A stretch of DNA of 64,000 nt from Moniliophthora roreri (Eukaryota > Basidiomycota > Agaricomycetes > Agaricales > Marasmiaceae): assembly GCA_001466705.2 (NCBI GenBank), contig LATX02000001.1:1-64000 (forward strand), in the 5' to 3' direction. The notes beneath the pieces are model-generated. The model worked only from the letters and a program-made list of their open reading frames with translations. It had not been told where the DNA came from and did no database searches. Of this stretch, positions 58,311 to 64,000 are shown one piece after another (position 1 is the stretch's first letter; every line of letters begins with the position of its first letter). The position numbers and the translations under genes were made by a program.

Positions 58311-58323
58311 AGGTTATGGGCCC
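58311..58323 (+). other. Copia primer binding site matching the initiator tRNA-Met anticodon arm
   Basis: AGGTTATGGGCCC is complementary to GGGCCCATAACC, the anticodon arm of eukaryotic initiator tRNA-Met (CAT anticodon). Drosophila copia and yeast Ty5 prime with this half-tRNA rather than the 3' end. It lies 14 nt before the gag ATG. Confidence 0.6.
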
Positions 58324-58336
58324 TGGCCTATAATTC

Positions 58337-61300
58337 ATGACCAGCATATCAAGACCACCATCCAGGACAGCATTAGGAACTGCAACTCCAGTAGCAAGGC
58401 CTATATCACCACCAGTTACTGCAGGACCATTCAGACAACAAGAAGAAACAAGAAGATCACCAGAATACAAATCCATTTGCGATGGATATTCACACACATA
58501 TCACACTGGTGAGAAACAAGATTATTACAGATACTCACAAAGAGCAGAGAAATCAAATTGGTGGATTTGCTCACAACAACTATGTCCAAACTGTGAAACA
58601 AAAGAACCAGGAAGACTACCAAAGTGGGCAGCACAAACATCAGAAGAAAACAAAAGGTTAGTAATAGAAAATGCACCTCCCACTGACATCAGCAAAGATG
58701 AAGAAGAAGAAGAAGAACCTGATCAAGGACCAATCCAAGAAGAACCTAAGCAACCAGAATAAGGACCAGAAGAAAGTGACAAAGAAGAGTATAGGACAAT
58801 GTCAATAAAAGGATTGGTAAAAGCCTTTGACAGAATCCCTCAACCAACAGTTGAAGGAAAAAGGACCAATTGGTCAACATGGGAAGCTAGAGTTGAACTT
58901 ATGATAAAATCAGAAAATTTTGGTGATCTTTTAAAACATTCTCCTTACACACTAACTGTCACAAATGATCTATCACAGGAAGATATCAATGCAACCATTG
59001 ACCAAGATGCCATTATCAAAAGAGAAATAGTCACAAGATTGCCAGATTTCATATTCAGAAGATACAAAAATTGCAAAAGCACAGCTGATCTTTGGAAAGG
59101 GTTATGACAGGACTTTGACACAAGGAATCCTCTTACAAGAGCTGAATTGGAATGAAGATTACACACTCTCAAATGCACAGACATCACAAGAGTAGGACAT
59201 CACATTGATCAATTGATCAACATCAGAAATAAAATAATCAATCAAGATATGGATTGTCCAGATGAAACATTCAAAAACATCATTTTAGCATCCATCTCAA
59301 ACACCCTCACAGCAATTATATCATTCACCATGATTGCACACAAAATTACTGGCAAAACCCTCACTGTGGAAGATTTAATAGCTATAGTTTGAGCACATGG
59401 TGATGGATTATCAATTGGACACAGACGTGAACACACAAATTTAGCTGAAGAACAGGCAAATCTAGCAACATTAGGATTATCATTCCATGGATGAGGAAGA
59501 GGACAAGAATGAGGCAGATATCAAGGGCAAGACAGATCACAAATGATTTGTTATAACTGCCAAGAAAAGGACACATAGCTAGAGAATGCACAAAACCTTG
59601 AAAGGAATGAGAACAACAAACACAGGCAAATATTGCAAAAGAAGAACCAAAAGAAGAACTCAAAAACACAGAAACAGGTAACACAGCATATGAAATCAAA
59701 TGGAAAAACATTGAAGAAAGTTGGGTGGCAATTGACACTGGACTACAGGAAGGCATATGGGAACCACCTATCATCACCAAAGAAGATAATGGATACTATA
59801 AAGGAGTACCCAAAACATGTGAAGCTCCCACATGCCACACATCTAAAACACTCAACAGAACACCCATCAGTATCATCCAATGCATACACTCCAAAGAACC
59901 AGACAAATTCATTGACTACTACATATGCCAAACATGCTATAGAATCAGCAGTCACAAATTCAATGGACTACCAATCAATTGCCAATGGAGACTAGAAGGA
60001 GAAATCACAACCAGACAAGTTGTCAATACAACATCAAGTTTGAGTCAAATCACACCATGGGGACCCAACTGGTGAGAAAATGCAGGAGAACCAGAAGAGT
60101 GGAAAGCATCAAAAGCCAAAGAAGATGCATGGAAAAATGAAAGAGAGCATTTCAATACATGGCATAATCCTGCTAACATTACTAGAGCATGAGAACTCAT
60201 TGATCTGAATGACCTCTGGGGGGCATTGAGGGATACAGACCCATTACTGATGCAGACTACTCCAAAAGTAGCTGCTGATGACAGTGAAAAACACAACGAT
60301 GAAGAACACCAAGCCTTATGAGGCAGAATGCTCATTGAAGCACTCAGACATGCAAATTTCAGCAAAGATACTACATCCAAACATACAATCATCACCAATA
60401 GACAGACACTGACAACACCAGAAGCACAATCTCAACCATCACCAAGAGCAAGCATCTATGATTACCAAATCATAGAAGATATGGAACATTGGGACAGAGA
60501 CCAAGATCTCACATAGGAAGACAACCTCAATCCACTATATGGGTACCCAGCATCTCTGCCAACAAATCATAATGTGATCATATTTGACTCAAGAGCATCT
60601 CACATGATACCAGATCACACAAAAATCAGAGATAAACATGAAATCCCAAAATGGACGATCAATGTGGTAAACAGAAACAACATAATGGCAACAACAGCAG
60701 AAAAAATGACTATCAGAGATATCACTTGTAGAGAAACCCTACATGTTCCCAAAATAATGAATACACTAGTCTTGCTCAGCAAACTTGACAATGCACAACA
60801 AATTTGGAGACCTGGTACACATGGACCTATGGGGACCAGCCAGTGTTCTTACAGAACATTATGGCCACTTCTCTATGACCTTGTTGGACAGTCACATGTG
60901 TTGGATAGAAGAACTAATTATCCCATCAAAAGGAAATGCAGTTCTCCAATACATTGTCTATCAAATACAATTGGAAACACAAGCCAGAGTAAAAATCAAA
61001 ATCTTACATTCTGACAAAGAAGGCGAATTTCTCAGAGATAAATTCACAGCTTTTCTACACAGGACAGTGACCATCAGACATCTAACAGTACACAATACAT
61101 CAGAACACAATGGAGATGCCAAAAGAGCACGTCTCACACTCTTTGACATCACAAGATGCAACTTGATACAAGAACAACTACCAAAATGGTTATGGGGTCC
61201 AGCATTAACATATGCAGTATACATATAGAACAGATCACCATACAAAGCCATCAACTATGAAACCCCATATTTTTGTCAATATGGCACCTATCCAACTGCA

Positions 61301-62762
61301 GAACACATGCACAAATTTGGAGCCATAGTATGGGTAAAATGTGACAAAATATCTGACAAAATAGAACCAAGAGCAATTCAGAGACGCTGGTTAGGTCCAG
61401 ATATAGAATCCAACACCAACAGCATCACCACCGAACAAAATGTGGCCTTCTCAGAACAACAGATTGTCATCAGCAAAGGGGAGTACAATGCAGATTTCCA
61501 TTTGGACAAATCAGCCACTAATATCAACCAACCATTACTTCCAAATGAATTAACTGACATCACCCCTATATCAAATGACACCACCCCTGCAGAAGACACA
61601 AATAATGAAACATTCACACCATCCAACAATGAAACTTTCCAACCCATTGACCCAAACATAGTAACAGGAAGGAGAATCCAACAACCCACACACAAAATAC
61701 AACAAATTCATGTAGAAGAAGGAGAAGGGTCAAAAGAGACACAACACATCATCTGAAATATCACCACCACATTAGCAAAGGTCACAGCAGAAGCAGAGGG
61801 ATATGATCCCCTCTCACATCAAGAAGCACTAAACAGACCAGAAGCTGCAAAATGGAAAGCAGCCATGGAAGAAGAAATAAAGAGACTAAATGACAGAAAT
61901 GCATACATACTAGGCCAACCCCCAGAAAATACCAACATACTCACCTCCAAATGGGTATTTCAAACCAAAAAGGATGAACATGGAAATGTAACTGGACACT
62001 GAGCACAGCTAGTCATCAGGAGATTCAATCAAGTCCCAGAAGTTGATTACTTCCCTAATGACACCTTCACATCAGTCGCAAAATTCACTTCCATCAGATC
62101 CATACTCACCATTGCAGCCCACCACAATATGAAAATACACCAAATAGATGTTGAATCAGCATACCTATACAGAGCACTGGATGAAGGGGAGAAAATATAT
62201 GTTAAACTCCCACCTGGAATAAACATTGGAGAAAAAGAGAGACAGGTCATGATATTAAAGGTGGCCATATACAGTTCAAAACAAGCAGGAAGACAATGGT
62301 ACCTAACATTGGTATCATGGCTAAAGAAATGCAGGCTCACCAGATCCAAATATGATCATGCAGTATTTTACTCAAAATCTCCATTCATCATTCTTTTTAC
62401 ACACATTGATGATATCACCATCATTGCAGAAACAGACCAAAGCATAACCCAGATAAAAAAGCAGATCAAGTCCCAAATTGAGATTACAGATGGAGGACAA
62501 CTACATTGGTTACTCAGAATCAAAGTGCAACAAGAAAACCAATTCATTCAGTTGCAACAAACATTCTACATTGAAGCCATTTTAAGATACAGACTGGACA
62601 ACCTAAAACCCATATACACTCCTTTTGATCCTGCCACTAAACTCACCTTCAAATAATGCCCCTTGTCCCCAATCAGACATAGCTGTGGCATTGCAATTCC
62701 CTTTCAGGGAGATACTTGGCACTCTCCAGTACATAGCAGTAGCCACATGCCTGAACATTGCA
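58337..62762 (+). pseudogene. Ty1/copia gag-pol, heavily mutated
   Basis: A gag frame starts at 58337 (MTSISRPPSR); a TAA at 58760 interrupts it before MSIKGLVKAFDRI (58799). A zinc knuckle CYNCQEK lies near 59550 and is broken by a one-base deletion. Protease (VIFDSRASHM near 60580, arginine in place of the DSG glycine) is in the next frame. The integrase core (HMDLWGP near 60820; HSDKEGEF near 61010; HNTSEHNGDAKRAR near 61090), the linker and RT (WVFQTKKDEHGNVTG near 61950; HIDD catalytic motif near 62405) return to the first frame. The pre-integrase domain seems deleted near 60785. Many TGA codons fall at likely arginines, for example in GRGQERGR near 59500. The element ends at 62762 inside the RNase H domain, where a family B LTR is inserted. 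The coding strand is A- and C-rich. Confidence 0.85.
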
Positions 62763-63187
62763 TGTTATGTTACTTGCACAGCAACATTACTACTAGCTTC
62801 GACAAGAGAGAGTCAAAGTAGAAACAAGTTCAAGTTTGAGTTTGTTCAATGGCTTGTTGAAGTTCAGAGTTCCTTGTTGTTGCTTAGACACAAGTTTATA
62901 GATTAACTAGGTCAAGCTAGAGATCCTGTCTCTGCTTGAGTGCTTAAATAAGTACAACCAAACTAATTCTACCATATTCATATATAGCAATGAGATCGGT
63001 GATTGTTAATAAATAGTAAAAGTGTCGGCATATAAGATGTAATGGGAGAAAAAATGGGGAGGTGGGAATAGCATACTGGTCCAATAAAAGGAAACATATG
63101 ACATTAGAGAAGAAAAAGGGGGCTGGGAAGGTGTAATAAGTCTGAGGGGAAAGAGAAGCATATGAAAATGTAAGAGTAATTGTAACA
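62763..63187 (-). mobile_element. 3' LTR of a family B element inserted in copia
   Basis: This 425-bp LTR runs from TGTTATGTTACTTGC to ATTGTAACA. It interrupts the copia RNase H frame. On its right a polypurine tract and minus-strand ORF follow, so it is the 3' LTR of a minus-strand element. The copia sequence does not resume within the window. Confidence 0.8.
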
Positions 63188-63198
63188 TTACCCCTCTG
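63188..63198 (-). other. Polypurine tract
   Basis: On the minus strand CAGAGGGGTAA directly precedes the LTR start TGTTAC, as at 26834. Confidence 0.7.
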
Positions 63199-63227
63199 TT
63201 AAGGTCTAGATTCTAGCTCTAGATGCT

Positions 63228-63470
63228 CTAAGACTCCCTGTTGCCGTACAACTCGCCATCATAATCCTGAGACTTGTCCGGGGCCCATCCAGGCTCATCA
63301 TTGCTGTGCGACTCGTCACCACACCTCTCCAACTTGCTGCAAATCTGCCCCAGCTCCCCTGTCATTGTTGTCTGGACTTGAGACGACTCTGGCTGCCATC
63401 CCTCTGCCATCCTTTCCTCAACTCCTTTCTTGATGTCTACTAACTTCACCTTTTTTGGATTTACCCCCAT
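63228..63470 (-). CDS. 3' ORF fragment of the family B element
   Basis: An 80-residue hydrophilic frame (MGVNPKKVKLVDIKKGVEERM) sits just upstream of the polypurine tract and 3' LTR. Its upstream part is replaced by the LTR at 63481. It shows no integrase or chromodomain motif, so it may be the tail of an extra 3' ORF like that of gypsy-B, although the two sequences are not visibly alike. Confidence 0.4.
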   Translation of the reverse strand: MGVNPKKVKLVDIKKGVEERMAEGWQPESSQVQTTMTGELGQICSKLERCGDESHSNDEPGWAPDKSQDYDGELYGNRES

Positions 63471-63480
63471 AAATCACTAC

Positions 63481-63915
63481 TGTTACATTTTTCTTACCCC
63501 TTCACATATGCTTCTCTTTCTGATTGGACATGTACACCTTCCCACCCCCTATTTCTTAGTATCTTCTATGCTTCTCCTTCTATCGGACTTATTACACCTT
63601 CCTAGCACCCCTTTTCTTATCAGAATGCTTAGCTATATCCTGACATCATCGGTATTTATTACCAAGTCATTGTAGCTATTGGACATTTGTATAACATAGA
63701 TTACATGATCAGGTTGTATGTATTTAAGCGCTCAAGCTAGAACTCTGAGTCTTTAGCTTGACCTAGTTAATTTATACTTGTGTCAATGCCAAAGATTGAG
63801 GATCTCTGAACTTCAGCATCTGCTGAACAAACTCTAACTTGAACTTGAAGCTGCTTGCAAAGAGTTCTACCTTTTATAAGTGGTTAGTTGACATTGCTGT
63901 GCAAGTAATGTAACA
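63481..63915 (+). mobile_element. 5' LTR of a plus-strand family B element
   Basis: This 435-bp LTR runs from TGTTACATTTTTC to AAGTAATGTAACA, inverted relative to the LTR at 62763. The TATA box TATTTAA (63721-63727) lies about 34 nt before AGCTTGACCT (63755-63764). It is followed by primer site, leader and gag start. Its left flank ACTAC would be the target duplication to look for beyond the window. Confidence 0.8.
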
Positions 63916-63976
63916 CAAGGTCAAGCTGATTGATTGCCGACCTACCAAGGTTTAGGCATCACTAGGAGAGGACAAG
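63916..63976 (+). other. Self-primer binding site and leader
   Basis: CAAGGTCAAGCTGA directly follows the LTR; AGGTCAAGCT is complementary to AGCTTGACCT at 63755-63764 inside the LTR. The leader is about 60 nt long and related to those at 4818 and 56800. Confidence 0.6.
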
Positions 63977-64000
63977 ATGCCACCACGGACAGAACAACAG
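63977..64000 (+). CDS. gag start, family B element (runs off the window)
   Basis: ATG at 63977 encodes MPPRTEQQ up to the window edge. Its position after the leader and its likeness to MTPPQARL at 4817 suggest gag. Only eight codons are visible. Confidence 0.45.

Overview
The window looks like a repeat-saturated scaffold from an agaricomycete (mushroom-forming basidiomycete). The evidence is eukaryotic genes with short GT-AG introns (about 45-65 nt), Tf1/sushi-type Ty3/gypsy chromoviruses, a Ty1/copia element, a Plavaka (KDZ superfamily) transposase and a DUF6532-type protein. I cannot place it below class. Nine single Ns (1618, 3883, 4508, 7182, 11315, 14888, 30610, 43054, 47976) look like collapsed contig joins, almost all in repeats, and some apparent tandem duplications sit exactly across them.

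Layout. 1-15.8 kb: a mosaic of LTRs and dispersed repeats: LTR family A (about 455 bp), LTR family B (about 440 bp, including two solo LTRs with perfect 5-bp target duplications) and a 1.4-1.8 kb LTR-like repeat here called D. 15.8-16.7 kb: a four-exon minus-strand gene for a repeat-module protein, cut at its 3' end by repeat D. 16.7-21.4 kb: no convincing gene. 21.46-26.43 kb: a decayed minus-strand chromovirus (gypsy-A) whose 3' LTR carries a CACTA-type MITE. 26.43-30.03 kb: a second, better preserved minus-strand chromovirus (gypsy-B) with an extra ORF between pol and the 3' LTR, truncated by repeat C. 31.0 kb: a tRNA gene with intron. 32.3-36.7 kb: a five-exon gene for an Spt5-like KOW-motif protein with two in-frame TGA codons. 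37.4-42.3 kb: a second multi-exon, partly broken gene, of which 3.2 kb recurs immediately downstream across an N. 46.4-49.2 kb: minisatellite and repeats C and D, again duplicated across an N. 49.6-55.4 kb: a head-to-head pair, a DUF6532-type pseudogene (minus) and a Plavaka transposase pseudogene (plus). 57.7 kb: a Tc1/mariner-type MITE. 58.3-62.8 kb: a broken copia element, interrupted at 62.76 kb by a family B element. 63.5 kb to the end: the 5' LTR, primer site and gag start of another family B element.

Two themes connect the elements. First, premature stops are mostly TGA at positions where the family has arginine (CGA to TGA), and one duplicated pair shows CpG to TpG/CpA change directly; this suggests CpG-directed cytosine mutation or a RIP-like process. 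Second, both gypsy LTR families carry, near the predicted transcription start, a sequence complementary to the site just downstream of the LTR, which fits the self-priming known from Tf1.
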